From Actinoplanes subtropicus (lineage in GTDB: Bacteria > Actinomycetota > Actinomycetes > Mycobacteriales > Micromonosporaceae), in NCBI RefSeq assembly GCF_000721705.1, contig NZ_JOJL01000023.1, forward strand, positions 124,001 through 188,000: 64,000 nucleotides of DNA, in the 5' to 3' direction. Positions 55,016-63,469 of the stretch are shown piece after piece. A program made the translations under genes and the position numbers. Positions within the stretch are counted from its first letter, which is position 1; each line of letters opens with the position of its first letter. The notes beneath the pieces were generated by a model, which was not told where the DNA came from, made no database searches, and saw only the letters and a list, made by a program, of their open reading frames with translations.

Positions 55016-55578
55016 GGAAGCTCACTCTGCCATTCGTGGCGGGCGCGCATGAGGGCGAAGCCGAGCAGGTTGAGGCCGCGCCATCGGGCCGGGTCGGTGG
55101 CGCGCTCGTCGGTGGCGGCCAGGCCGATGCCCCAGACCCCGTCGGTCGGGCTCGCCTCGACCAGCACGCGGTCGCCGGTGCCGACGAGCCAGTCGCGGAG
55201 CGCGGGATTTTGCCCGAACTTGTGCCGGCTCGCGTCGGTGACGATCTCGAAGCGGTTGTCCACCCAGGCCTGCTCGTCGAAGTTCGTCACGCCGCGGCCC
55301 AGGATCTTGGCATCGCGCGGGTGGCCGGCGGCGACGATGCACTCGGCGGAGGCCCGGTCGCCGAAGAGCTCGGCCTTGCGCCACATCATGTAGTGCTCGG
55401 CGGAGCGGAACCGGACACCGTCCACGGTGAACTCGGCGGGCCACCACTGACTGAGGCAGCCGGCGCCGATGCTGCCGTCCCGCTGCGGCCGGTGGCCCCA
55501 GAACAGCAGGAACTTGTGGCGGCCGGGGGCGGCCAGGAGGTCGTTTGTCGAGCTCGGGGGCGGGTTCACGGCGTCCAT
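55012..55578 (-). CDS. NADAR-family N-glycosidase (RibX/YbiA-like)
   Basis: 188 residues from the ATG at 55578. The NADAR (DUF1768) core is present: FLLFWGHRPQ, CLSQWWPAEFTVDGVRFRSA, EHYMMWRKAELFGD, ILGRGVTNFDEQAWVDNRFE, KFGQNPALRDWLVGTGDRVL, EASPTDGVWGIGLAATDERA and NLLGFALMRAR. The family breaks N-glycosidic bonds in riboflavin-pathway intermediates or reverses ADP-ribosyl-guanine marks. It is translationally coupled to the LLM oxidoreductase, an interesting pairing with a flavin/F420-type enzyme. Confidence 0.94.
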   Translation of the reverse strand: MDAVNPPPSSTNDLLAAPGRHKFLLFWGHRPQRDGSIGAGCLSQWWPAEFTVDGVRFRSAEHYMMWRKAELFGDRASAECIVAAGHPRDAKILGRGVTNFDEQAWVDNRFEIVTDASRHKFGQNPALRDWLVGTGDRVLVEASPTDGVWGIGLAATDERATDPARWRGLNLLGFALMRARHEWQSELP

Positions 55579-55702
55579 TCTGCGGGTGGGGCGCGGGGTA
55601 CGCAGCTCGGTTTCGGGGGCCGGAGAAATTCGCTGATTCTTATATAAGCAGCAGCTTAGAGAGCGGCCGAAAATGTCGTAGGCCACCGATAGCTTCTTCG
55701 TG

Positions 55703-55731
55703 CGGGTCGGCGCCACGGGGGCGCCGACCCG
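55703..55731 (-). terminator. Terminator of the WYL gene
   Basis: A 12-bp perfect stem (cgggtcggcgcc / ggcgccgacccg) with a 5-nt loop, 49 nt past the stop of the minus-strand WYL gene and 124 nt before the NADAR start. Confidence 0.75.
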
Positions 55732-55780
55732 TCCAAAGGGCCGTGGGGCGGTCCTTCGCGACGCTGCCTTGGTGGTGCGG

Positions 55781-56740
55781 TCAGGCGGCGCCGCGCAGGA
55801 GTGCCTCGGCGGCGGCTCGGGCCTGGTCGCGTAGTTCGGGTGGGGACTCGATCGTGAAGGGGACGCCCATCACGCCGAGGATCATGACGGGCCAGGTGAG
55901 GTCGTCGACGCTCATGCGGAGGCGGCAGGCGGCCGGGTCGTCCGGCAGGGGCTCGACCGTGGCCCAGTGGCCGACCACCGACCGCACCCGGGCCGGCGGG
56001 GTCTGCAGCGTGACCGAGACGTCGTGGCGGTTGGGGATGGCGGCTATCCGGGAGCGCAGCCAGGCGACCGGGTCACCGCCGGGGATGTCGCGCGGGCGGA
56101 AGCGGGCGCCGGTCGGGGCCGGGTCGGCCAAGCGGTCGACCCGGAAGCTCCGCCAGTCGCCTCGGTCGAGGTCCCAGGCGATGAGGTACCAGCGACGGCC
56201 GAGCGGCACGAGCCGATGCGGCTCGACGTGCCGGGTCGAGGAGTCGCCGTCGCGCGGGGCGTAGGTGAAGCGGAGGCGTTCCTCGCCCCGGGTGGCCAGG
56301 GCAAGCGTCGTCAGGGCGCCGGCGTCGAGGGTGGGGCCGCCGCCGAAGACGCCCGGCGTGGTCACGGCTCGGAGGGCGTCGATGCGCTTGCGGAGCCGGG
56401 GCGGGAGCAGCTGGATGACCTTGGCGAGGGCGCGTACCGACGTCTCCTCGAAGCCGGCCACCGCGCCGGCCGCGGCGGTGCGCAGGCCCACCGCGATCGC
56501 CACCGCCTCGTCGTCGTCGAGCAGGAGCGGGGGCACCGCGGCGCCGGCCTGGAGCTGGTAGCCGCCGGCCACGCCGCGCGTGGCGTCGACCGGGTAGCCG
56601 AGGTCGCGCAGGCGGTCCACGTCGCGGCGGAGGGTTCGGGGGCTGACCTCCAGGCGGTCCGCCAGTTCGCCGCCGGGCCAGTAGCGGTGGGTCTGCAGGA
56701 GGGACAGCAGCCGCAGCATCCGGGCACTTGTGTTCGCCAT
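55781..56740 (-). CDS. YafY-type HTH and WYL domain regulator, divergent from an ABC exporter
   Basis: 319 residues from the ATG at 56740. The HTH includes RMLRLLSLLQTHRYWPGGEL and VSPRTLRRDVDRLRDLGYPV; the GVAGGYQL hinge and a WYL domain (LALATRGEERLRFTYAPRDG, HRLVPLGRRWYLIAWDLDR, WRSFRVDRLADP) follow. Only 69 nt separate it from the divergent ABC-2 exporter operon, making it the likely local regulator. It is a paralogue of the WYL protein at 46044. Confidence 0.93.
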   Translation of the reverse strand: MANTSARMLRLLSLLQTHRYWPGGELADRLEVSPRTLRRDVDRLRDLGYPVDATRGVAGGYQLQAGAAVPPLLLDDDEAVAIAVGLRTAAAGAVAGFEETSVRALAKVIQLLPPRLRKRIDALRAVTTPGVFGGGPTLDAGALTTLALATRGEERLRFTYAPRDGDSSTRHVEPHRLVPLGRRWYLIAWDLDRGDWRSFRVDRLADPAPTGARFRPRDIPGGDPVAWLRSRIAAIPNRHDVSVTLQTPPARVRSVVGHWATVEPLPDDPAACRLRMSVDDLTWPVMILGVMGVPFTIESPPELRDQARAAAEALLRGAA

Positions 56741-56809
56741 GAAACTCAGACTCCGCCGCATTGAGGTCAGAAACTGTCCGCAACGAACTCTAGCGTGGAA
56801 GGCATGGAG

Positions 56810-57739
56810 ATGATCGAGACGCGAGGACTGACCAAACACTTCAAGAACGTGCGGGCCGTCGACGGCATCGATCTCACGGTGGCGCGGGGCGAGCTCGTGG
56901 CGCTGCTCGGGCCGAACGGCGCGGGCAAGTCGACCACGCTGCGGATGCTCACCACGCTGATCCCGCCCACCGCCGGCACCGCCAGCGTGGCCGGCTTCGA
57001 CGTGGTCCGCAGGCAGCGGGACGTGCGGCTGCGGATCGGGTACATCGGGCAGGGCAACGGCGCCGGGCACAGCCAGCGCGGGCGCGACGAACTGATCAGC
57101 CAGGGCCGGGCGTACGGGATGAACGTGCGCGACGCCCGGCGGCGGGCCGCGGAGCTGATCGACTCGCTCGACCTGGCCGAGGTGGCCGACCGGACGGTGG
57201 CGACGCTCTCCGGCGGGCAGCGGCGGCGGCTGGACATCGCGATGGGGCTGATCCACTCGCCGGCGCTCCTCTTCCTGGACGAGCCGTCCACCGGGCTCGA
57301 TCCGCAGAACCGGGCCAACCTGCAGGAGCACATCCTGCGGCTGCGGGCCGAGCACGGCACCACCATCGTGCTGACCACGCACTACCTGGACGAGGCCGAC
57401 TCGATGGCCGAGCGGGTGATCGTGGTGGATCACGGGCGGATCATCGCGGACGACACCCCGGCCCGGCTCAAGGCCGAGCACGTGGGGGACACGATCCGGT
57501 TCGGTTTCGACACCGAGGACGAGGCCGAAAAGGCCGCCATCGTGCTTTCGGGGCGCGGGGTCGCGTACGGCAAGGAATTGAGGATCCGCACGGAGGGTGG
57601 GCCGCGGCAGGCGCCCGGGATGCTCGAAGATCTGCGCTCCGCCGGCGTGCCGGCGGCATCGGTCGAGGTCACCCGCCCGACGCTCGACGACGTGTTTCTG
57701 CAGCTCACCGGCCGAAGCCTGCGAGAAGTTGGAGCCTGA
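56810..57739 (+). CDS. DrrA-type ABC transporter ATP-binding protein
   Basis: 309 residues from the ATG at 56810, because GGAAGG lies 7 nt upstream; ATG 56804 and GTG 56795 are closer to the motif. Walker A is GPNGAGKSTTLRML, the signature LSGGQRRRLDIAMGL, Walker B LLFLDEPSTGLDPQNR and the switch His in TTHYLDEAD. The C-terminal ~80 residues (EDEAEKAAIVLSGRGVAYGK, TLDDVFLQLTGRSL) are the DrrA-family regulatory domain. It powers the ABC-2 permease immediately downstream; such pairs export antibiotics or lipids. Confidence 0.95.
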   Translation: MIETRGLTKHFKNVRAVDGIDLTVARGELVALLGPNGAGKSTTLRMLTTLIPPTAGTASVAGFDVVRRQRDVRLRIGYIGQGNGAGHSQRGRDELISQGRAYGMNVRDARRRAAELIDSLDLAEVADRTVATLSGGQRRRLDIAMGLIHSPALLFLDEPSTGLDPQNRANLQEHILRLRAEHGTTIVLTTHYLDEADSMAERVIVVDHGRIIADDTPARLKAEHVGDTIRFGFDTEDEAEKAAIVLSGRGVAYGKELRIRTEGGPRQAPGMLEDLRSAGVPAASVEVTRPTLDDVFLQLTGRSLREVGA

Positions 57740-57740
57740 G

Positions 57741-58478
57741 ATGACCGGGATGATCACCGACACCGCTACCGTGTTCAGCCGCGAGCTGCGGCCCACCCTG
57801 CGCCAGCCGTTCACCATCGTGATCTCGATGGTGCAGCCGCTGGTGTTCCTGGCGCTGTTCGCGCCGCTGCTGCCCGGCACCGATTCGCTGCGCTGGTTCG
57901 TGCCCGGCATCGTGGTCATGTCCTGCCTGTTCGCGGCCTCGATGACCGGCTCGAACCTGCTGTTCGAGATGCAGACCGGTTCCCATGAGCGGATGCTGGT
58001 CACCCCGCTGCGCCGGCCCGCGCTGCTGATCGGGCGGGCGCTCAAGGAGATCGTGCCGATGGTCGCGCAGGCCGCCCTGATCGTGGTCGTCTGTCTGCCG
58101 TTCGGGTACCGGCTCGACGTCGGCGGCGCGCTGCTGGGGCTGGTCGTCCTGGCCGGGTTCTGCGTCGGGATCGGCGCGCTCTCGTACACTCTCGCGCTCG
58201 CCTCCAAGCACCAGGAGTGGCTGTTCTGGACGGTGCAGCAGACCGTGCTGTTCCCGATCCTGCTGCTGGCCGGGGTGCTGCTGCCGCTCGACGGCGGCCC
58301 GGGCTGGCTGCGGGCGCTCAGCGCGTGGAATCCGCTGCGGTACGTGGTGGCGGCCGAGCGCGCGCTGTTCACCGGCGACGTGTGGGCCTCGAGCACGATC
58401 AAGGGCTTGCTCGCCGCCGTCATCGTGGGAACCCTGGGCCTGCTGATCGGCGTGCGTGCGATGCGACGCTCCGCCTGA
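57741..58478 (+). CDS. DrrB-type ABC-2 permease
   Basis: 245 residues, starting one base after the ATPase stop. It begins with a cytoplasmic helix (VFSRELRPTLRQPFTIVISM) and shows about six membrane segments, e.g. VQPLVFLALFAPLLPG, PGIVVMSCLFAASMTGSNLL and LLGLVVLAGFCVGIGALSYT. The ERMLVTPLRRPALLIGRALK segment is the conserved ABC-2 loop that contacts the ATPase. With the previous gene it forms a complete two-gene exporter. Confidence 0.94.
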   Translation: MTGMITDTATVFSRELRPTLRQPFTIVISMVQPLVFLALFAPLLPGTDSLRWFVPGIVVMSCLFAASMTGSNLLFEMQTGSHERMLVTPLRRPALLIGRALKEIVPMVAQAALIVVVCLPFGYRLDVGGALLGLVVLAGFCVGIGALSYTLALASKHQEWLFWTVQQTVLFPILLLAGVLLPLDGGPGWLRALSAWNPLRYVVAAERALFTGDVWASSTIKGLLAAVIVGTLGLLIGVRAMRRSA

Positions 58479-58527
58479 CCGCTACGGTCGGTCCGGGCAG
58501 CGGTCGGATGCGGGACAGGGGTCGTGG

Positions 58528-59646
58528 ATGTTCGGGTTGCGCAGGCGCGGGACGGTTCCGGTCACGGAGCGTCTGCCGCGGGCGATCGGGCGGCTCATCG
58601 AGGGCATTGCCCCACGCGCCGAGCGGGCCGCCCCGCAGCAGCGCCGGCACAACCCGGATGCCGTGGTCGACTGCGCGCTCTACGCGGCCGGCGTCCGGCG
58701 GCCCGGCGCGGTGCACTACGCGGAGGCGGCGCGCGCGGCTCGGCGGCGGCGGGGCACGTACGTCTGGCTGGGTCTGCACGAACCGGACCGGGCCACGATG
58801 CGCTCCATCGCCCAGGCGTTCGGCCTGCACGAACTCGTCGTCGAGCAGACCGTGGAGGCGGGGCACCGGCCGGCGCTGGACCCGACCGGCGAGGTGACCC
58901 GGCTGGTGGTACGCACCGCCCGCTACGTCGAGCACGAGGAGCTGACCGCCACCTCGGAGGTGGTCGACACCGGCGACGTGACCGTGCTGATCGGCCCCTG
59001 GTTCGTGATCAGCGTGCGGCACGGCGCGGCCGGCGCGCTCTGGCCGGTGCGCCGGGACCTGGAGAAACGCCCGGCGGTGCTGCGGGAGGGGCCGTGGGCG
59101 GTGGCGTACGCGATCGCCAACCGGATGGTCGACGAGTACCTGGCCGTCGCCGACGCGGTGGAGCGCGACCTGGAGCGGCTCGAGGAGGAGACCTTCGCCA
59201 CCCACCCGTCCGCCGAGATCGCCCACTTCTACCAGCTCAAACGGGAGATGGTGGAGTTCAAGCGGGCGGTGCTGCCGCTGTCCGAGCCGCTGGGCCGGCT
59301 GATCGACCATCCGGACATGCCGGCCGGGCTGCTGCCCTACTTCGCGGACGTACGCGGACGTCTCGCCCGCGCGGTCGACCGGGTGGCCGGCTTCGACGAC
59401 CTGCTCAACTCGATCCTGCAGGCGCGCCTCGCCCAGATCTCGATGAGCCAGAACAACGACATGCGGATGATCGCGGCGTGGGCGGCGATCGCGGCCGTGC
59501 CCACGGTCATCGCCGGCATCTACGGCATGAACTTCACCCACATGCCCGAGCTGGAATGGCGGTACGGCTTCTACGGCTCGGTCGCGCTGATGGGCGTGCT
59601 CTGCGCGGGCCTGTACTGGCGGTTCAAGCGCTCGGGCTGGCTGTGA
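58528..59646 (+). CDS. CorA-family magnesium/divalent cation transporter
   Basis: 372 residues from the ATG at 58528. The cytoplasmic funnel (HYAEAARAARRRRGTYVWLG, GLHEPDRATMRSIAQAFGLH, long helices such as DEYLAVADAVERDLERLEEE) precedes two C-terminal membrane helices. The selectivity motif GMN is in AGIYGMNFTHMPE, with helix 1 at MIAAWAAIAAVPTVIAGIYG. The helix-2 end RFKRSGWL is basic, as in the family. It starts 50 nt after the permease stop. A multi-hairpin region follows. Confidence 0.94.
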   Translation: MFGLRRRGTVPVTERLPRAIGRLIEGIAPRAERAAPQQRRHNPDAVVDCALYAAGVRRPGAVHYAEAARAARRRRGTYVWLGLHEPDRATMRSIAQAFGLHELVVEQTVEAGHRPALDPTGEVTRLVVRTARYVEHEELTATSEVVDTGDVTVLIGPWFVISVRHGAAGALWPVRRDLEKRPAVLREGPWAVAYAIANRMVDEYLAVADAVERDLERLEEETFATHPSAEIAHFYQLKREMVEFKRAVLPLSEPLGRLIDHPDMPAGLLPYFADVRGRLARAVDRVAGFDDLLNSILQARLAQISMSQNNDMRMIAAWAAIAAVPTVIAGIYGMNFTHMPELEWRYGFYGSVALMGVLCAGLYWRFKRSGWL

Positions 59647-59659
59647 CTGCTTCGATCAA

Positions 59660-59905
59660 CTTCACCCCAAACAACAAAGATCATCCGATCGTACGGGGTG
59701 AAGCACCGGCCGATCGTTCGTCCCCTCCGGACGGCGGTCACCGGCTCGACCGGTCCGCCGTAGCACGCCGTGACGACGAGTTACTAGCTTGGACCTCGTC
59801 CTACCAGCTTTGGATCTCGGCTCCGCCGGCGCCCGCGCGTCGCCGGCGGAAGAGGACCTGCGCCCGGCCGGTACTGCCCCCCAGCCGGCCGGGCGCATCC
59901 CTTTT
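59660..59905 (+). ncRNA. Structured RNA candidate after corA, ending in an intrinsic terminator
   Basis: Four perfect hairpins follow each other in 246 nt on the plus strand: cttcacccc/ggggtgaag (59660-59703), cggcgg..ccgg/ccgg..ccgccg (59732-59760), ccgccggcg/cgccggcgg (59823-59849) and a 12-bp stem gcgcccggccgg/ccggccgggcgc (59860-59896) followed by atccctttt, an intrinsic terminator. A further gacgag/ctcgtc pair lies at 59775-59800. It could be a small RNA or a structured 3' UTR of corA. The rest of the gap to 60042 holds nothing recognisable. Class unknown. Confidence 0.5.
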
Positions 59906-60042
59906 ATATGTGCGGCGACGGGATCGCCGGGTAGGCGCGCGGAACTTCTCAGAGACTAGAAGCCCCGGCGGCGAGGTGCGCCGTTTCCGCCGAATTCGGG
60001 CGGAGTTGGGGCGACCTCGCCGGGGGCCTTCCGGATCGGATC

Positions 60043-60888
60043 TCAGTGCTTGACGGGGCCGGCCGGCTTGGTGGGGCCGGCCGGCTTGGCGGGCTTGGCC
60101 GGCTTGTGCACGTTGGTCGTGTGGGTCTTGTGGGTCTTGTGGGTCTTGTGCGTCTTGTGGACCTTGTGGGTCTTGTGCGCCTTGTGGCCCTTGTGCTTGC
60201 CCGGCTTGTAGGACTCGGCCACGACGCTCTTCACGCCGGTCGCGCCCTGAGCGGCGACCGCGACAGCGGGGTGGGCCGGCAGACCCACCGGGTGGGCGGG
60301 CTGACCGGGGTGGCCCGGCTGACCGGGGTGGCCCGGGTTGCCCGGCAGGCCAGGGTGGCCCGGCAGGCCCGGGTGGCCCGGGTTGCCCGGCAGACCCGGG
60401 TGACCCGGGTGACCCGGCATGCCGTGTCCCGGCGGGGTCATGTTGCGCAGGACCGGGAGGGACAGCGTGAAGAGCCGAGTCTCCATGCGGGCCCGCTTGG
60501 AGCAGTCGTTGTACGAGATCGTCGTGCGCAGGCGGGCGACGCCGGCCTGGTCGTAGTGCGCGGTCAACTCGACCGGGGTGATGTCGGTGCGGCCCGGGCG
60601 GAGCGTGTCGCCGTTCGAGAACGTGGCGAAGCGACCCCGGCCGGAGTAGTCGACCTGGACATTGCGGGCGGCGACGCGGACCTGGACGTCGCAGACGCGC
60701 CGGTCGGTACGCCAGCTGATGTTGACCCAGTTGTCGGTGTGCGCCCGCACCGCGCGCAGCCACGTGGAGACCGGCTGCGGCCCGCGGATCTCGGCCGCGC
60801 TCGCGGGAGCGGTCGCGGTCACCGTGGCCAGGCCGACGGTCGCGGTGGCGAGGGCCATGATCGCGCCGATACGCCGACTGTTGTTCAT
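60043..60888 (-). CDS. Secreted protein with collagen-like triplets and a Lys/His-rich tail
   Basis: 281 residues, ATG after GGAGGAATGG. The signal peptide (GAIMALATATVGLATVTATA, cut after ASA) is followed by a beta-rich domain (about 35-150; TDNWVNISWRTDRRVCDVQV, two Cys far apart). Next come about 14 Gly-X-Pro triplets (GMPGHPGHPGLPGNPGHPGL and continuing), then a short Ala/Val part and a basic tail built on KTHK and KPAKPA repeats. Collagen-like stretches in bacteria form trimers on the surface; the basic tail may bind polyanions. No sortase motif. Confidence 0.82.
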   Translation of the reverse strand: MNNSRRIGAIMALATATVGLATVTATAPASAAEIRGPQPVSTWLRAVRAHTDNWVNISWRTDRRVCDVQVRVAARNVQVDYSGRGRFATFSNGDTLRPGRTDITPVELTAHYDQAGVARLRTTISYNDCSKRARMETRLFTLSLPVLRNMTPPGHGMPGHPGHPGLPGNPGHPGLPGHPGLPGNPGHPGQPGHPGQPAHPVGLPAHPAVAVAAQGATGVKSVVAESYKPGKHKGHKAHKTHKVHKTHKTHKTHKTHTTNVHKPAKPAKPAGPTKPAGPVKH

Positions 60889-61105
60889 CCATTCCTCCGG
60901 TGAGTGTCGAACGCCCTGCCACGCGGATGTCGCGCCGGGCAAAACGGACACTATGGGCAATGTGCCGCGCGGGTCGGCTTTTGGCGCGCGTTTCGGACTT
61001 TCCTTACCATTTCCGTACAAAGTGGTTAGATGGCGTTCGGCCGAAAAGACGATGTCAGCAGACATCCCGCGCCACGATGAAGGCGTACGCCAGAAGGGAG
61101 TCGGC

Positions 61106-61498
61106 ATGTCGCTCAGCGGTGCTCACAAGGCGGCGTTCCGCCGGGAGGCGGCCCAGGAGGGCCAGGTGTTCGCGATCCGCGACCCGGCGGGGTTCCCCGC
61201 GCCGGCCGGCGAGGACGGGCGGCGCGCGGTGCCGTTCTGGTCCAAGCCGACCCGCGCCCAGCTGATCGTCAAACACGTCACCGCGTACGGCGGGTTCGAG
61301 GTCGTGCCGATCCCGGTCGAGGAGTGGCTGTCCACCTGGATGACCCGGCTCGAGCACGACAGCCTGCTGGTGGGGGTGAACTGGGCGGGGGCCCGGGCGA
61401 CCGGCTACGACCTGACGCCCGGGCAGGTGCTGCGCTGGTTCGCCGAGCTGGAATCGGACGTCGCCGAGGACACGCGGATTCATACGGCCCGGCGGTAG
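61106..61498 (+). CDS. DUF2750 protein
   Basis: 130 residues, ATG behind AGAAGGGAG. The family blocks are visible: AHKAAFRREAAQEGQVFAIR, DGRRAVPFWSKPTRAQLIVK, YGGFEVVPIPVEEWLSTWMT and LLVGVNWAGARATGYDL. Members are small cytoplasmic proteins of unknown function, sometimes near immunity or contact-dependent systems; no toxin is adjacent here. Divergent from the collagen-like gene by 217 nt. Confidence 0.87.
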   Translation: MSLSGAHKAAFRREAAQEGQVFAIRDPAGFPAPAGEDGRRAVPFWSKPTRAQLIVKHVTAYGGFEVVPIPVEEWLSTWMTRLEHDSLLVGVNWAGARATGYDLTPGQVLRWFAELESDVAEDTRIHTARR

Positions 61499-61554
61499 TT
61501 GGGATCGACCCGGGCCCCTATGCTTGCGGCACCGCAAATACCTAGGGGGCGTTC

Positions 61555-61989
61555 GTGCGTAGCCTGCAGATCCTCGTCGTCGATGACGACGACGCGGACG
61601 CCCTCATGATCGAGGAGGCGCTGGCCGCCGCCGAGACGCACGCCCGGGTCGAGCGGGTCACCGACGGCCGGGAGGCGCTCGACTATCTGCGGCGCGAGGG
61701 GCGCTTCGCCGAGGCGAGCCGCCCCGACCTGATCCTGCTCGACCTCAACATGCCGCGGATGGACGGGCGCGAGACGCTCGCCGCCATCAAGACGGACGAG
61801 GACCTCAAGGCGATCCCGGTGGTCATCCTGACCACCTCGGGCGCGGCGCCGGACATCGCGGCGAGCTACCAGCAGCGGGCCAACGCGTACGTGACGAAGC
61901 CGTTCGGCCTGGATGACTTCGAGGCGACGGTACGGCAGATCGACCGGTTCTACCGCGAGGTCGCGAGCCTGCCGGACGCCGGCGACTGA
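61555..61989 (+). CDS. Single-domain response regulator (CheY/Rcp1-like)
   Basis: 144 residues from the GTG at 61555. A receiver only: acidic pocket in ILVVDDDDADALMIEEALA, phospho-acceptor Asp in LILLDLNMPRMDGRE, Thr/Ser in VVILTTSGAAPDI and Lys in NAYVTKPFGLDD. The spacing of DLILLDLNMP and the extended N-terminal DDDDAD match the Rcp1 (phytochrome partner) subfamily. No kinase is adjacent, so its partner is elsewhere. It likely acts by protein contact. Confidence 0.93.
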   Translation: MRSLQILVVDDDDADALMIEEALAAAETHARVERVTDGREALDYLRREGRFAEASRPDLILLDLNMPRMDGRETLAAIKTDEDLKAIPVVILTTSGAAPDIAASYQQRANAYVTKPFGLDDFEATVRQIDRFYREVASLPDAGD

Positions 61990-62030
61990 CGTCCCGTGTA
62001 CCGGCGGCGGCCGCGGGGTACGTCCTCGGC

Positions 62031-62375
62031 ATGACCGAGAAGGAACCACCCGAGGACCTCGGCGCGCCGGTGTCCTACCTCGTGCTCGCGGACGGCACGC
62101 CGGTGTTCGACCGGTCCGGCGACCGGGTCGGCACGGTCGAGCACGTGCTCGCCGACGAGGGCGCGGATGTCTTCCACGGGCTGCTGGTCAAGACCGCCGA
62201 CGGGCACCGCTTCGCGCGGGCGAGCCTGGTCGACGGCCTGTACCAGCACGGGGTCATCGTCGCCGCGCCGGCGGCGGAGCTACCGGAGCCCAGCGCCGAC
62301 CCGGCGGCTCAGCAGGCCGACGAGCTCCGGACCGGCCTCCGGAAGGCATGGGACTGGCTGACCCAGCCGCACTGA
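62031..62375 (+). CDS. Small PRC-barrel-like protein
   Basis: 114 residues, ATG at 62031. A beta-rich N-terminal part resembles a PRC-barrel (PVSYLVLADGTPVFDRSGDR, VGTVEHVLADEGADVFHGLL, HRFARASLVDGLYQHGVIV), followed by a helical tail (QADELRTGLRKAWDWLTQPH). PRC-barrels often mediate protein or RNA contact. 41 nt after the response regulator and possibly co-transcribed. Specific role unknown. Confidence 0.78.
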   Translation: MTEKEPPEDLGAPVSYLVLADGTPVFDRSGDRVGTVEHVLADEGADVFHGLLVKTADGHRFARASLVDGLYQHGVIVAAPAAELPEPSADPAAQQADELRTGLRKAWDWLTQPH

Positions 62376-62389
62376 CGCGGCGCCGCTCG

Positions 62390-63301
62390 TCAGCGGGATC
62401 GGTCGCGGTACGTCCAGTTGCCCGCACCGAGGGCGGACGCACCCCGCCTCGGCTGTTCGCCCTGGGCGGCCGGGGCCGAGACCGGCCGAGGGAGGGTGCC
62501 GGCGGCGGTGGAGCCGGGATCGATCCGGCCGGCCGCCTCGCGGCGGGCGGCCAAGTAGGCGGCCGCCTCGCGGTCCTCCTCGGTGGGCGCGGCCATCAGG
62601 GCGTACGCGAGGCCGAGGATGCAGAAGATCACGGTGGCGCCGATCGGCACGATCATGCCGGTCGCGGTGGCACCGCTGAGGTCGGCGGGCGCGTGCGTGG
62701 TGACCGACATCGCGAACATGCCGGTGAAGTGCATCGCGTTGACGGCGATGCCCATGACCAGCGCCGAGACGAAGATGGCGAGCGGCTTGTGCACCGTGAC
62801 CGCCAGCCAGAGCGCGACCGAGGCGGCCACCACGGCGATGCCGATCGACATGCCGACCAGGGTCGCCGAGTAGGTGACCTCGCCGTTGAGGTGCATCGCG
62901 GCCATGCCGGTGTAGTGCATCGCGGCGACGCCGAGGCCGGAGATGATGCCGCCGGCCACGATCCGGACGTTCTGCCCCCTGGTGCCGAAGAGCGCGATCA
63001 CCAGGCCGATGGCGACGGCGACGATGGCCAGGACGGCGCTGGCCGCGGTCAGGCCGACGTCGTACCGGATCGGCGTGCCGGAGACGCTGAAGCCCATCAT
63101 CGCGACGAAGTGCATGCTCCAGATCGCCGTGCCGCCGATGGCGACCGACGCGAGGATGGTCCACAACACGCGCTCACCATTCGAGCGGGCCGACCGGAAC
63201 CTCGCCGCGAGGGTGAGGCCGAGCAGTGAGCCCAACACGGACAGTAGGTAACTGATCGTGGGCGTGATCCACCCATGATCGAAGTGATGGATCTGCGCCA
63301 T
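62390..63301 (-). CDS. Stand-alone MHYT-domain integral membrane protein (second copy)
   Basis: 303 residues from the ATG at 63301. Seven membrane helices with MHYT-like motifs: SMHFVAMMGF, AMHYTGMAAMHL and AMHFTGMFAM; the N-terminal HHFDHGWITPTISYLLSVLG is typical. It is a distant paralogue of the protein at 23820 and likewise has no signalling output domain, only a ~55-residue soluble tail. The family is proposed to bind copper and sense diatomic gases. Convergent with the PRC-barrel gene (14 nt apart). Confidence 0.92.
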   Translation of the reverse strand: MAQIHHFDHGWITPTISYLLSVLGSLLGLTLAARFRSARSNGERVLWTILASVAIGGTAIWSMHFVAMMGFSVSGTPIRYDVGLTAASAVLAIVAVAIGLVIALFGTRGQNVRIVAGGIISGLGVAAMHYTGMAAMHLNGEVTYSATLVGMSIGIAVVAASVALWLAVTVHKPLAIFVSALVMGIAVNAMHFTGMFAMSVTTHAPADLSGATATGMIVPIGATVIFCILGLAYALMAAPTEEDREAAAYLAARREAAGRIDPGSTAAGTLPRPVSAPAAQGEQPRRGASALGAGNWTYRDRSR

Positions 63302-63469
63302 CGCGGTTCCCCTCTCACACCCCGGCTCCGCGCTGCATATTGCCTGCTTGATCGCGAACTTGTGAAGGAGTGTGACGAGGTCCTTTCACGTTTCGGATAC
63401 AGATGTTGAAACAAGGCGCGAAGCTCACGTACCCGCAGGTCATCTCGGCATCGATCGGCATCGCTGAAA

